Assembly: GCF_000238255.3 (NCBI RefSeq)
Contig: NZ_CP011040.1
Coordinates: forward strand, 186,001-250,000
Source of the DNA: Pseudoalteromonas spongiae UST010723-006
GTDB taxonomy: Bacteria > Pseudomonadota > Gammaproteobacteria > Enterobacterales > Alteromonadaceae
Length of the DNA: 64,000 nt
Direction of reading: 5' to 3'
The notes below the pieces were generated by a model. It was not told where the DNA came from. It ran no database searches and worked only from the letters and a program-made list of their open reading frames with translations. Below are positions 38,157 to 46,734 of this stretch, in pieces. Position 1 is the stretch's first letter, and every line of letters starts with the position of its first letter. The position numbers and the translations under genes are program-made.

Positions 38157-38511
38157 AGTTACATTCCCTATTTAAATTAAAAATGTAGTGTTAGGTGTTT
38201 TAGTATTTATTAGAGTGTAAAGATCAACACGTTCTAAAAATCATCAATATTTTGTACACGATTTTGTGAATTTTGTAACCTAGCATATGCTGCTTTTTCA
38301 ACTTTTTGTATCGGGTTTTAAAGCGAATGAAGGTTAAGTTTTGCTTTATGGAAGTGAGACAACTCTTTTGCTTAAAAACAGATTGTCACAGTTTAGTTAA
38401 CGTGACACCTTACCAAATCGCATCCGTGTATTTAAATTAACAATGATAAAACAATCGCGCAGTGAATCATCTCACATGGTTTCACTTATCAGCTTGCGCT
38501 TTAACGTTAGG
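38157..38511. other. Intergenic region between 42-aa gene and right cassette
   Basis: It holds a collapsed repeat unit at 38210-38237 and a weak inverted repeat (AGTGAA at 38461, TTCACT at 38481). No coding frame is convincing. Confidence 0.5.
38210..38237. repeat. Collapsed copy of the MITE-like element ends (28 bp)
   Basis: TTAGAGTGT is fused directly to AAAGATCAACACGTTCTAA. The latter matches the right end of the 26261-26528 element with one mismatch; the former matches the start of its left end. It looks like an internal-deletion remnant or an elementary repeat unit. Confidence 0.55.
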
Positions 38512-38573
38512 AAAAAGCAAACAAAATAGCCTTTCTATGTAATTGTATAGAAAGGCTATTTTGTTTGCTTTTT
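38512..38573 (-). terminator. 27-bp perfect hairpin ending the right small-peptide cassette
   Basis: Arms 38512-38538 and 38547-38573 are perfectly complementary, with an 8-base loop. On the minus strand the stem ends in a T-run. The last codons and TAG stop of the 16-aa peptide (38556-38606) lie inside the first arm, so a translating ribosome would block hairpin formation. Confidence 0.85.
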
Positions 38574-38606
38574 GAAGGTATAGAACATTATTTGGGTTTT
38601 TGTCAT
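38556..38606 (-). CDS. Sixteen-residue basic peptide, third gene of right cassette
   Basis: AAGGA lies 9 bases before the ATG. It encodes MTKTQIMFYTFKKQTK, homologous to the left-copy peptide MTKTKKLIYIFRKQLK. The final codons KKQTK and stop are in the arm of a 27-bp hairpin. The preceding 44-aa frame ends 37 bases upstream. Retention of a 16-codon frame in two diverged copies is the main evidence that it is translated. Confidence 0.45.
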   Translation of the reverse strand: MTKTQIMFYTFKKQTK

Positions 38607-38643
38607 AGGCAAATATCCTTTAATTATTATGGCTTAGATTACA

Positions 38644-38778
38644 TTACTTAAATAATAAGTAACTACCACCCACAGCAACACCCGTTACAATCGCCGCTGT
38701 CATACCTGCGGTTACTAAACCAACTACCACAAACGCGGTTAAAGCTGCTGTCATTACAATATCAAATACGTTGTTCAT
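38644..38778 (-). CDS. Small Gly/Ala-rich hydrophobic peptide (44 aa), second gene of right cassette
   Basis: GGAG lies 7-8 bases before the ATG. The start reads MNNVFDIVMTAALT, then the shared core FVVVGLVTAGMTAAI, GVAVGG and YLLFK. It differs from the left copy by only a few residues near the N-terminus (S to N, G to V, T to A), although many third codon positions have changed. This excess of silent change indicates selection on the peptide sequence. Confidence 0.65.
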   Translation of the reverse strand: MNNVFDIVMTAALTAFVVVGLVTAGMTAAIVTGVAVGGSYLLFK

Positions 38779-38803
38779 TTTTTATCTCCGAGTCGTTTTA
38801 AAG

Positions 38804-38944
38804 TTATTTAGTTAACATGTATGTGCCGCCAATTGCTGCACCGGCCAGAATTGCGGTTGTCATGCCAGCTGTTACAAGACCAGCTACTACAAATGTTGTT
38901 AAACCAGCAGCCATTAAAATCTCGATTGCGTTTGATGTATTCAT
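38804..38944 (-). CDS. Small Gly/Ala-rich hydrophobic peptide (46 aa), first gene of right cassette
   Basis: It is the same as the 37542-37682 peptide except for Leu in place of one Met (AILAGAAIGG). AAGGA precedes the ATG by about 10 bases. It is first in the three-gene unit. Hydrophobic, likely membrane-inserting; function unknown. Confidence 0.65.
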   Translation of the reverse strand: MNTSNAIEILMAAGLTTFVVAGLVTAGMTTAILAGAAIGGTYMLTK

Positions 38945-39118
38945 TGTTCAATTTCCTTTAAGTTTGAGTAAAGCGTGTTGCTTGAGTTAAATAATAGGCA
39001 ATTGAGGAGAGGATTCTTTTGCTTTGTGATGTTTGGTCAATCGCGGTGATTTTTGGCGCTATTTCGGGATAAAAGAATTGTGTTATTGGTGAGAGGTTGC
39101 TTTTCAGGTTGTATAAAC

Positions 39119-39146
39119 AAAAACCGATGCGGGTGCATCGGTTTTT
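39119..39146. terminator. Bidirectional terminator after the lipoprotein gene
   Basis: Stem AAAAACCGATGC/GCATCGGTTTTT with a GGGT loop lies 21 bases after the lipoprotein stop codon and separates it from the peptide cassettes. Confidence 0.85.
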
Positions 39147-39167
39147 TCAGTGTTTATTTATTGAAAA

Positions 39168-39839
39168 TTATTCTTCGACTAAAACTTGCTTGCCGTCGCT
39201 ATTTACAACCAGCAGGTAAGACTCACCAAAGTCGCCGGTGCATAAATCGATTGCGCTGCCATTAATGGTTAAATCAAGGGCGCAATTATCGAGAGTTAAA
39301 AAGTCAGATACTTTGCCGCGTTCAGTGGTCATCACTTGGCTACCTTTTAATGTAACGGGGTAAACACCATTAGCGAAAATGCGTACGTTGAAGGTGTTGG
39401 CGTTATCACGTTCTTTTTTCTTAAGTAAGGTGATGTGTTTTTCAACACCATTTTGCCAAGCGATTACCCAATGTTCGTCATCGTCGCTTAGCGTTGTATG
39501 CATTTTTACTTCATTTTGACTGCTCATAGCTGAGCGCATACCAATGTTTACCATGTTCATTACCGCTGGGAAGTCATAGCCGTATTCGCTTGAATAACCA
39601 TTAACTTGAACATTACCAGCCACGCGATTTTTACTATCAAATAAGCCGCTTGAACCTGCGGTGATGGTGCGTTTTTGCAAATGAAAGTCGATACTGTAAT
39701 CCATTGCATTGATAAACGAAAACTCTGCTTCATGGGTTAATGCATCGTCTAAATCATCTGTGATTGAATCACTACAGCCAATTGCCCCAAAACACAGCGC
39801 ACTTACAATAAGTGCCACCTTCCCTGAATTTTTCATCAT
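39168..39839 (-). CDS. Predicted lipoprotein of unknown function
   Basis: The 223-aa product has a short signal peptide with a lipobox-like end (FGAIGC, lipidated C22) followed by SDSITDD. Asp at +3 rather than +2 leaves outer-membrane sorting possible. The mature part has alternating short hydrophobic strands and two cysteines near the C-terminus (DNCALDL and DLCTGDF), probably a disulfide. It looks like an all-beta domain. No family was recognised. It is monocistronic, between the peptide cassettes and the metal efflux operon. Confidence 0.75.
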   Translation of the reverse strand: MMKNSGKVALIVSALCFGAIGCSDSITDDLDDALTHEAEFSFINAMDYSIDFHLQKRTITAGSSGLFDSKNRVAGNVQVNGYSSEYGYDFPAVMNMVNIGMRSAMSSQNEVKMHTTLSDDDEHWVIAWQNGVEKHITLLKKKERDNANTFNVRIFANGVYPVTLKGSQVMTTERGKVSDFLTLDNCALDLTINGSAIDLCTGDFGESYLLVVNSDGKQVLVEE

Positions 39840-39995
39840 AATATGCCTACTTTCAATCTACCCCAAAAAAATCTAGCGCGATAATAACATAGTGCTAGTT
39901 TAAAAAGCGTGAAGATGACAATAAACACGTTAATCTTGTGTAAGAAAGTATTTAAATTTATTACAGATTCTTACGTTTATAGGCTAGGCGCAAAG

Positions 39996-40015
39996 ATGCC
40001 CCCAATAGAGGGCAT
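39996..40015 (-). terminator. Weak hairpin after czcA
   Basis: Stem ATGCCC/GGGCAT with an 8-base loop, 14 bases past the czcA stop, with only a short T-run on the minus strand. Confidence 0.4.
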
Positions 40016-40028
40016 AGCATATTTATAG

Positions 40029-43000
40029 TCAGTCCTTGTTATGCAATATGCGATAAAGCGCTGGCAAAACAAAAAGTGTTAGCAAGGTGGATGAAATCAC
40101 CCCGCCAATAACCACAGTCGCAAGCGGTCTTTGCACTTCTGAACCAATGCCAGTGTTAAGAGCCATTGGAATAAAGCCAAGCGTGGCAACAAGGGCGGTG
40201 GTAAGTACTGGGCGCAATCGCGTTAGCGCTCCGGTTATAATGGCGTCATTTAAACCAAGCTTATTTGCTCTTAACTCACGAATAAACGACACCATTACTA
40301 AGCCATTTAAAATCGCAATGCCAGACAGGGCAATAAAGCCCACAGCAGCCGAGATTGAAAATGGAATATCTCTAAGGAATAGCGCGAAAATACCGCCCGT
40401 AAGCGCCAGTGGTACACCGCTGAAGATAATCATTGAGTCTTTAAATGAGCCAAGAGCGATTAACAACAGCGCCACAATAATCGCCAAGGTTAACGGTACA
40501 ACTAAGGTCAAACGCTTAGTTGCTGATTGCAGTTTTTGGTAAGTACCGCCGTACTCTACCCAGTAACCTGCTGGAATATCTGCATTTTGTTCAATCGCCA
40601 TTTGCACATCTTTAACAAATCCGCCCAAATCGCGGCCACGCACATTGGCTGTTACCACAATGCGGCGTTTACCATTTTCACGGTTTACCTGATTTGCCGA
40701 GTTAACTTTTTCAATGCTCGCTACTTCTGATAGCGGCACATAATCGCCGTTAGCTAAGGTAATGGGTAGGTGTTTTAGGTTATCGATATCACGGCGTTTA
40801 TCATCGGGTAAACGCACCACAATATCAAAACGGCGATCGCCTTGATAAAACTTACCAACATCCACCCCGCCAATGCTAATGGCGATTTGCTGTTGTAAAT
40901 CGGCCTTGGTTAAAGCATAACGCGCTAACATGTGATCAATTGGATTGATGGTTAAAATGGGCAAGCCTTTAATTTTTTCAACTTGCACATCACGAATACC
41001 AGCAACGCTTTCAATTGCACTTTCAATGCGCAGGCCAACAATCGCAAGGGTATCAAAGTCATCGCCAAAAACCTTAATCGCAAGCTCTGAACGTACCCCT
41101 GAGAGCAGTTCATTAAAGCGCATTTGAATCGGTTGCAAAAACTCATAACGATTACCTGGAATGGTTTGAACTAGTTGCTTAAGCTCAGCTACCAGTTGGG
41201 TTTTTGGCTTGGCTGGGTTTGGCCATTCAGCACGCGGTTTTAGCATAATAAACACATCCGCAACGCTTGGCGGCATAGGGTCAGTGGCCACATCTGGTGT
41301 ACCAATTTTTGAAAATACACTTAACACTTCGGCTTTTTCAGCAATTTTTTGCTCTAACAGTTCTTGCATTTTAATCGACTGAGTAAGTGAAGTGCCCGGT
41401 ATGCGCATGGCATGCATAGCAATATCACCTTCATCTAAATTAGGCACAAATTCACTGCCGAGTTTGGTACTCATAACGCCAGCAAATGCTATTAGCGCAA
41501 TTGCTACACCAACAACTAACCAGCGCATTTTTAGCACAAAGGTTAAGATTGGCTGATAAAGTGCAGTGCTTGCCTTCATTACGATATTTTCTTTTTCTTG
41601 TACTGGCTTTTTAAATAACAGAGCAATACATGCAGGCACAAACGTAATTGATAAAACCATGGCACTCACTAGGGCAATTACCACTGTCATTGCCATCGGA
41701 TGGAACATTTTGCCTTCCACGCCAGTTAGGGCAAAAATCGGCAAATACACTGCGGTTATTATAAAAACACCAAACAGGGCAGGGCGGATCACTTCACGGG
41801 TGGCATCAAATACCAAGGCCAAACGCTCGTTTAATGGCAAGGGTTGCGCTGTGTTTTGATCATTATGAGCTTGGCTTAAGCGGCGCATACAGTTTTCTAC
41901 GATAATAATTGCACCATCAACCAGTAGGCCAAAATCGAGCGCGCCTAAACTCATTAAGTTAGCACTTACTTTACTTTGTACCATGCCTGTAATGGTCATT
42001 AACATGGCAAATGGGATCACCATCGCAGTGATAAGTGCTGCTCTAAAGTTACCGAGTAATAAAAACAAAATCACAATGACCAGCAGTGCACCTTCAAGCA
42101 AATTGGTTTTAACGGTATCGAGGGTTTTATTCACCAGTTTTGTGCGATCGTACGCAGGGTTAATCACCACCCCTTGCGGTAAACTTTTACTTATATCTGT
42201 TAAGCGTTCGCCTAACTCTTTTGCCACTTTTTGACTGTTTTCACCAATTAACATAAAGACGGTACTGAGCACCACTTCATGGCCATTTTGTGTCGCTGCA
42301 CCTGAGCGTAGCTCTTTACCTTCAATCACATCGGCAACATCTTTAATGCGGATCACCGCACCTTGCAAATTCGTTACGGGTACATTTTCAAGCTGGGCTA
42401 AATCGCTTAATTGACCTGGAATGCGCACTAGCCACTGCGAACCATCACGTTCAATAAAACCCGCTCCACGGTTTTGGTTATGGCTGCCAATAGCATCAAT
42501 TACATCCTGTTGCGACAGACCAAATGCCAACAGTTTTTCAGGTTTTATGGCGATTTGAATTTCGCGCTCAAAGCCGCCAATGGGGTTTACTTCAACAACG
42601 CCTTCTACTTGCACAAGTTGCGGACGAATGATCCAGTCGTGCACGGTGCGTAAATCGGTTGCGGTGATTGGGCTGCCATCGGGGTTAGTTGCTCCTGGCA
42701 AGGCATCAACCGTAAACATAAAAATTTCACCCAGCCCAGTCGAAATAGGGCCAAGCTCTGGCTCTACACCAAAGGGCAACTCAGATTTTGCCGAAACCAA
42801 ACGCTCATTTACTAATTGGCGGGCAAAATAGATATCGGTGTCATCACTGAATATGGCAACCACTTGCGATAAACCATAACGTGAAATAGAACGTGTGTAA
42901 CTTAAGTTGGGCACGCCAGCCAATGCGGTTTCAAGCACGTAAGTTACGCGTTGCTCTACTTCCAGCGGGGTGTAACCGGGTACTTCGGTATTGATAACGA

Positions 43001-43139
43001 CCTGCACATTGGTAATGTCGGGCACGGCATCGATGGGCAGTTTAGTAAACTGCCAAGCACCTAATGCTGCAACTAACATTACCATGGCAAGTACTAACTT
43101 ACTTCGCTCAATCGCGAATTTTAAAATGGACTCTAGCAT
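40029..43139 (-). CDS. czcA: Heavy-metal efflux RND transporter, CzcA family
   Basis: This 1036-aa inner-membrane pump has twelve transmembrane helices, with large periplasmic loops after TM1 and TM7. The TM4 signature reads DFGLLVDGAIIIVEN. This matches the CzcA-type (divalent Zn, Co, Cd) proton-relay motif rather than the CusA/SilA copper-silver type. It exports metal ions from periplasm or cytoplasm to the outside using proton antiport, with CzcB and CzcC. It starts 16 bases after czcB. Exact metal preference is not proven. Confidence 0.94.
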   Translation of the reverse strand: MLESILKFAIERSKLVLAMVMLVAALGAWQFTKLPIDAVPDITNVQVVINTEVPGYTPLEVEQRVTYVLETALAGVPNLSYTRSISRYGLSQVVAIFSDDTDIYFARQLVNERLVSAKSELPFGVEPELGPISTGLGEIFMFTVDALPGATNPDGSPITATDLRTVHDWIIRPQLVQVEGVVEVNPIGGFEREIQIAIKPEKLLAFGLSQQDVIDAIGSHNQNRGAGFIERDGSQWLVRIPGQLSDLAQLENVPVTNLQGAVIRIKDVADVIEGKELRSGAATQNGHEVVLSTVFMLIGENSQKVAKELGERLTDISKSLPQGVVINPAYDRTKLVNKTLDTVKTNLLEGALLVIVILFLLLGNFRAALITAMVIPFAMLMTITGMVQSKVSANLMSLGALDFGLLVDGAIIIVENCMRRLSQAHNDQNTAQPLPLNERLALVFDATREVIRPALFGVFIITAVYLPIFALTGVEGKMFHPMAMTVVIALVSAMVLSITFVPACIALLFKKPVQEKENIVMKASTALYQPILTFVLKMRWLVVGVAIALIAFAGVMSTKLGSEFVPNLDEGDIAMHAMRIPGTSLTQSIKMQELLEQKIAEKAEVLSVFSKIGTPDVATDPMPPSVADVFIMLKPRAEWPNPAKPKTQLVAELKQLVQTIPGNRYEFLQPIQMRFNELLSGVRSELAIKVFGDDFDTLAIVGLRIESAIESVAGIRDVQVEKIKGLPILTINPIDHMLARYALTKADLQQQIAISIGGVDVGKFYQGDRRFDIVVRLPDDKRRDIDNLKHLPITLANGDYVPLSEVASIEKVNSANQVNRENGKRRIVVTANVRGRDLGGFVKDVQMAIEQNADIPAGYWVEYGGTYQKLQSATKRLTLVVPLTLAIIVALLLIALGSFKDSMIIFSGVPLALTGGIFALFLRDIPFSISAAVGFIALSGIAILNGLVMVSFIRELRANKLGLNDAIITGALTRLRPVLTTALVATLGFIPMALNTGIGSEVQRPLATVVIGGVISSTLLTLFVLPALYRILHNKD

Positions 43140-43155
43140 AAGTAATTACTCACTT

Positions 43156-44400
43156 TTAGTGGTCGTGTGACGCGCCTGACTTTTCAATGTCGGCTTTTAA
43201 GATATAACTGTTGTCGGTGGCGTATTCGTTGCCAACATCAATGCCACTTAACACTTCAACCCACTCACCGCTGCTGCGACCAAGGGTTAACATGCGAACC
43301 TCAAATTGGTCGCCAAATTTGGCAAATACCACATTAAAATCACGAAATGCATGCAGTGCTTTTTTCTCTATTGCCATCGGTACCGTAAAGCTTTCAAGGG
43401 TGATGTCGGCGCTAACAAATTGTCCTACTTGCAGTTGGTTATTGGGGTTGGGAATGAAGGCGCGATAGGTTTTTGCTTGATTGCCAGCAACTGAAAAAAG
43501 GCTGTCTTTAATGGTGGTATTTATTGGCGTATTTAAGCCATTTACATTAACGCTTACTGCTGCGCCTTGGCTGATTTTTGCTGCGTCGTTTGGAAAAACC
43601 TGTAGCTCTGCAACAAGCTCAGTCATATCGGTAATTTCTATTAAGCTGCGCCCAGCCGTTTGCTCACCTAGCCCCACATTTTGTTTAGTTACAATGCCAT
43701 TTATTGGGGAAATGACACGGTAGCTTTGTAAGCTGTCGTTACTTTGAATGGTCATTATGTGCTGACCTTTTTTCACCTGCATACCCAAAAGCGCATTGAG
43801 TTTGGTAATTTCACCATCAAAACGCGCGCTTATTTGGCGCTTTGCGCCTGCTGGCAGGGCGAGTTTGCCATACACCGGCAAAGTTTTTGTCAGGGTTTTT
43901 GCTTGCACGATATTGGTGTTAATGCCTAGTTGCTCAGCAATGGGGGCGGCAATTTGAGTGCGTCCTTCAAAATTATCAAAATGCCATTCATAGACTTCAC
44001 CTTGATAAGTGGCGCTTATTTCAACGCTAAATGAGTGAGGTTCGTTAATCGGTGACGTACCCTTTAAAAAGGCGCCATTTGGTTTAAATGAAATGGTGTC
44101 TTTTTTGCCACCTAATCGGCTAAGGGTAACGGTAACGTCTAAATTTTCGGGCGCTACTGTTTTTTCGTGATCTTTCACAAATACGCGGTATTCGGGTGCT
44201 GTTCCTTGTTCAACGAGTTGCAGTTCCAAAGAGAAATCACCTGTTTTGAAAAGTCGTCCACCGTTTGGCCCTGTAGCTGCATCGTTGTGCTCGCTATCAT
44301 CTTGCTGGTGGTTGTGGTCGCTTCCGGCAAGCGCATCAAAATTTGGCACAATGAGTAATAGGCTCACTAAAAATGCATTTAATAGATTTGATAATTTCAT
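43156..44400 (-). CDS. czcB: Membrane fusion protein of the metal efflux pump
   Basis: This 414-aa periplasmic adaptor has a signal peptide (about 1-25), then a His/Asp-rich patch (GSDHNHQQDDSEHNDA) likely to bind metal. A CzcB-specific beta domain follows (about 45-130). The usual lipoyl and barrel domains come next (GEITKLNALLGMQVKKGQ and SPINGIVTKQNVGLGEQTAG). The C-terminus ends in ASHDH, another metal-binding tail. It links CzcA and CzcC and may hand metal to the pump. Confidence 0.93.
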   Translation of the reverse strand: MKLSNLLNAFLVSLLLIVPNFDALAGSDHNHQQDDSEHNDAATGPNGGRLFKTGDFSLELQLVEQGTAPEYRVFVKDHEKTVAPENLDVTVTLSRLGGKKDTISFKPNGAFLKGTSPINEPHSFSVEISATYQGEVYEWHFDNFEGRTQIAAPIAEQLGINTNIVQAKTLTKTLPVYGKLALPAGAKRQISARFDGEITKLNALLGMQVKKGQHIMTIQSNDSLQSYRVISPINGIVTKQNVGLGEQTAGRSLIEITDMTELVAELQVFPNDAAKISQGAAVSVNVNGLNTPINTTIKDSLFSVAGNQAKTYRAFIPNPNNQLQVGQFVSADITLESFTVPMAIEKKALHAFRDFNVVFAKFGDQFEVRMLTLGRSSGEWVEVLSGIDVGNEYATDNSYILKADIEKSGASHDH

Positions 44401-44407
44401 CGCAATC

Positions 44408-45685
44408 TCACTTAATTGTTAGGCTAGCGCCGGTTAAGCGCTCAAGTTCAACATTGAATCGTTGAATATTGGTATAGGCTTGTATCAGCTCCAATCGGGC
44501 TTGTAATAACTCTTGTTTTACTGCGTACCAATCGGTGTATCGGTAGCGCCCCTGCTGGTAGGCAAGCTCGGCTTGTTTACTTGCGGTTTCGAGGGCGGGA
44601 AGTGATTCTTTTAAAAGGGCATTGGCAATGTGGGTATTGTGGGTTAGCTTGTGGTTAAGTAGTAACGCTTGTGTTTGGGCGCGCGCAAGCCAGGCTTTTG
44701 CCTCGGCTGCTTGCTGCTGTTTACTGGCGTTAAGCGATGCAATTTTCCCTTCGCTACGAGACGCACCCCCTAACGGAATTGAAACGCCAGCACTTAGTGA
44801 AAAGTCATTAAGCGCTTGGTCGCGCGTAATGCCCGTATTGATTTGCCAAGCGGGTTTGCTCTCAGCTTGTGATAGTGCAATTTCTGATGAGATTACACGC
44901 TGTTTTGATGCAAAGAGTGAAAAACGCGGCGTGTTTTTTAATTGTACTTTGGCATCTTCCAGTGAAAGGGCATTAGGTAATTGGGTTAAATCGCCTGTTA
45001 CATCAAATTCAGTAGTGCCTTGCCACTGGGCTGCCAACTGTGATTTTGTTGCTTCAATTTCAAAGTAAAGATCTTCAACTACTAATGTTTGCTTTGCTAA
45101 ATCGGCTTTTGCACGGTATTTATCAATACTGTTTACGCGGCCTGCTTCGACCCGTTTGGTAATCTCTGACAGGGCTTTTTGGGCTTGTTTTTCCGCCAGA
45201 GTTGCCAATTTTAACTGGGCTTGCTGCGCTAATAAGGTAATAAACAAATTGGCAGTTTCAGCTGCTAAATCAAGTGCTTTTGCCTCTTTTTCAACGGCAT
45301 AAATCAGCCCTTGTTGTTTGGCAAGGTTCACTCGTGCATCCACTTGCTCACCATCGAGCAACCACGCAATACTCAACCTTGTTTGGCTATTGGAAAAGCC
45401 CTGATAATCGCCAGTGCCAAGTGCGTCTTCAACGCTTAAATCAAGGATAACTGGGCCTGCAACCCCAGCCTGTTGAATAAGCCTTTGATTTGCTTGTTGC
45501 AAATAAATTAGCGGCGTTAAATCAGGATGGTTTTGTATGGTCTTACTGATGGCGGTTTTTAAGCTCACGACTTCGCCTGCGCTAGCACCCTTTGGTGCGA
45601 GTAATAGACTCGCGACGACAAGGTTTAACCCTATCAATAACCGACTGTTAATCGGTTTTCTTGTTGTGACAAATTTTATAAGCAT
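44408..45685 (-). CDS. czcC: Outer-membrane factor of the metal efflux pump
   Basis: This 425-aa TolC/CzcC-family protein has a signal peptide (about 1-36, GASA). Long alpha-helical hairpins are rich in Ala, Gln and Leu (QAQLKLATLAEKQAQKALSE; LAYQQGRYRYTDWYAVKQEL). AGGAG 7 bases upstream supports the start. It forms the exit duct. One copy of the 17-bp BlaI-type operator lies inside its signal-peptide codons (45640-45656) and another 29 bp before the start. Confidence 0.92.
   Translation of the reverse strand: MLIKFVTTRKPINSRLLIGLNLVVASLLLAPKGASAGEVVSLKTAISKTIQNHPDLTPLIYLQQANQRLIQQAGVAGPVILDLSVEDALGTGDYQGFSNSQTRLSIAWLLDGEQVDARVNLAKQQGLIYAVEKEAKALDLAAETANLFITLLAQQAQLKLATLAEKQAQKALSEITKRVEAGRVNSIDKYRAKADLAKQTLVVEDLYFEIEATKSQLAAQWQGTTEFDVTGDLTQLPNALSLEDAKVQLKNTPRFSLFASKQRVISSEIALSQAESKPAWQINTGITRDQALNDFSLSAGVSIPLGGASRSEGKIASLNASKQQQAAEAKAWLARAQTQALLLNHKLTHNTHIANALLKESLPALETASKQAELAYQQGRYRYTDWYAVKQELLQARLELIQAYTNIQRFNVELERLTGASLTIK
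45640..45656. promoter_or_regulatory. BlaI-type operator inside the start of czcC
   Basis: ACCGACTGTTAATCGGT differs by one base from the upstream copy at 45714. It encodes part of the signal peptide (PINSR). Confidence 0.65.
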
Positions 45686-45713
45686 ACGCTCACTCCTAAA
45701 ATTTAGGCTTTAT

Positions 45714-45730
45714 ACCGATTGTTAATCGGT
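45714..45730. promoter_or_regulatory. BlaI-type operator upstream of czcCBA
   Basis: ACCGATTGTTAATCGGT is a perfect 7-3-7 palindrome, 29 bp before czcC. The same motif recurs before the blaI-like gene, which ties pump and repressor together. Confidence 0.75.
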
Positions 45731-45768
45731 TTTTTGAATTTGCAGAAATACCTTTAAAGTCCATGATA

Positions 45769-46731
45769 TTAGTGACTCGTAAAGGTTTCGATAAAGTGGT
45801 GGATGCTATCGACTGAGGTCAAGCATAGGAAAAATGCGGCAATTGCGAGCAGCATCATAAGCAAGTGATTAACTGGTTTTAGCGATAATTGCCCAAGTAA
45901 GAAATACACTCGTTGCTCTAGCACATCTGCGCCAAAATTTGCCACCATATCAGTGTTTTTAAGGGTACTGCCAGTGGCATTTAGCCTTGCTACTTTTACA
46001 AGGGTGCCCGCAATATCAAGCGATGACGTAGTGTTTGAAATCACGGCGTTGTCTGCATCTTGCTCCATTGCTAAGGTCATATGCAGGACTAAACGCTGTT
46101 TAATGTTAGGTATATAAAACGCCGCCAGCAGAGCAAATAACCACTTTTTAAATGGGTCACGCTTATTTACATGGGCAAGTTCGTGTTGCATAACTATATG
46201 GTATTCAGTCTCGCTAATTTGCTCGCGCATGCCTTTAGTAACAAAGCACTTAGGGCTAATAAAACCTGCAGTAAATGCTGCGGCATCATTTGAATCGATT
46301 TCGAACGAGTTGTTATCAAGCTTACGAGAAAGCGCCATTAAGCTTTTAATTTCGTGCTGATGGGCACGCAGCTTTAGCAACCTTGAGCTAATTACATATG
46401 CTAAAAAACCAAGTGCGCACGCGGTCACTGCGCCGTGCCAACTGAGCCATGAAAAGCTATCGATATGATGCCAATGACTAATACTTGAGGCACTTTCAAA
46501 CGGTGACAAGCCATTGGCTGCGTAAACAAAATAGGCGGCGGTCGAAAAGGCGCTAAACCAAGGTAAGGTCGCTAAAAACCACAAGGTGATTTTGCGAGAT
46601 TTAACCTGTAACTTTAAAAATCGCGTACTTAATAAAGTGACAAACGCAGACACCGCAATGTTATGTAGCACAAAGCACACAACGGCAATGGCTAATACAT
46701 TTAACAATAAAGTGAAGGGTTCTGCGCTCAT
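45769..46731 (-). CDS. M56-family membrane metalloprotease, BlaR1-like
   Basis: This 320-aa protein has three N-terminal helices (about 10-32, 48-70, 99-118). A zinc-protease domain follows with HELAH (H183-H187) and the likely third ligand in EQDADNAV. A region like the BlaR1 self-cleavage site is present (AAFTAGFISPKC), then a C-terminal helix (about 288-306). It has no penicillin-binding sensor domain. The predicted periplasmic loop instead carries H86, H88, H89 and H99 (SHWHHIDS), and the C-terminal tail adds H311, H312 and H320. Signal inferred: metal. It starts 3 bases after the BlaI-like gene. Confidence 0.88.
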   Translation of the reverse strand: MSAEPFTLLLNVLAIAVVCFVLHNIAVSAFVTLLSTRFLKLQVKSRKITLWFLATLPWFSAFSTAAYFVYAANGLSPFESASSISHWHHIDSFSWLSWHGAVTACALGFLAYVISSRLLKLRAHQHEIKSLMALSRKLDNNSFEIDSNDAAAFTAGFISPKCFVTKGMREQISETEYHIVMQHELAHVNKRDPFKKWLFALLAAFYIPNIKQRLVLHMTLAMEQDADNAVISNTTSSLDIAGTLVKVARLNATGSTLKNTDMVANFGADVLEQRVYFLLGQLSLKPVNHLLMMLLAIAAFFLCLTSVDSIHHFIETFTSH

Positions 46732-46734
46732 AAC

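Larger units (their letters stand above)
38512..39056. repeat. Cassette repeat, right copy (three small peptide genes)
   Basis: Second copy of the 37271-37797 unit. Gene order, 25-base spacing between the first two frames, and promoter-side sequence (38945-39056) are all kept. Its terminal hairpin is much longer. Confidence 0.85.

Noticed and set aside
37382..38944. Cassette peptides as classical double-glycine bacteriocin precursors
   Set aside because: There is no leader with a GG/GA cleavage site followed by a mature peptide, and no ABC peptidase-exporter nearby.
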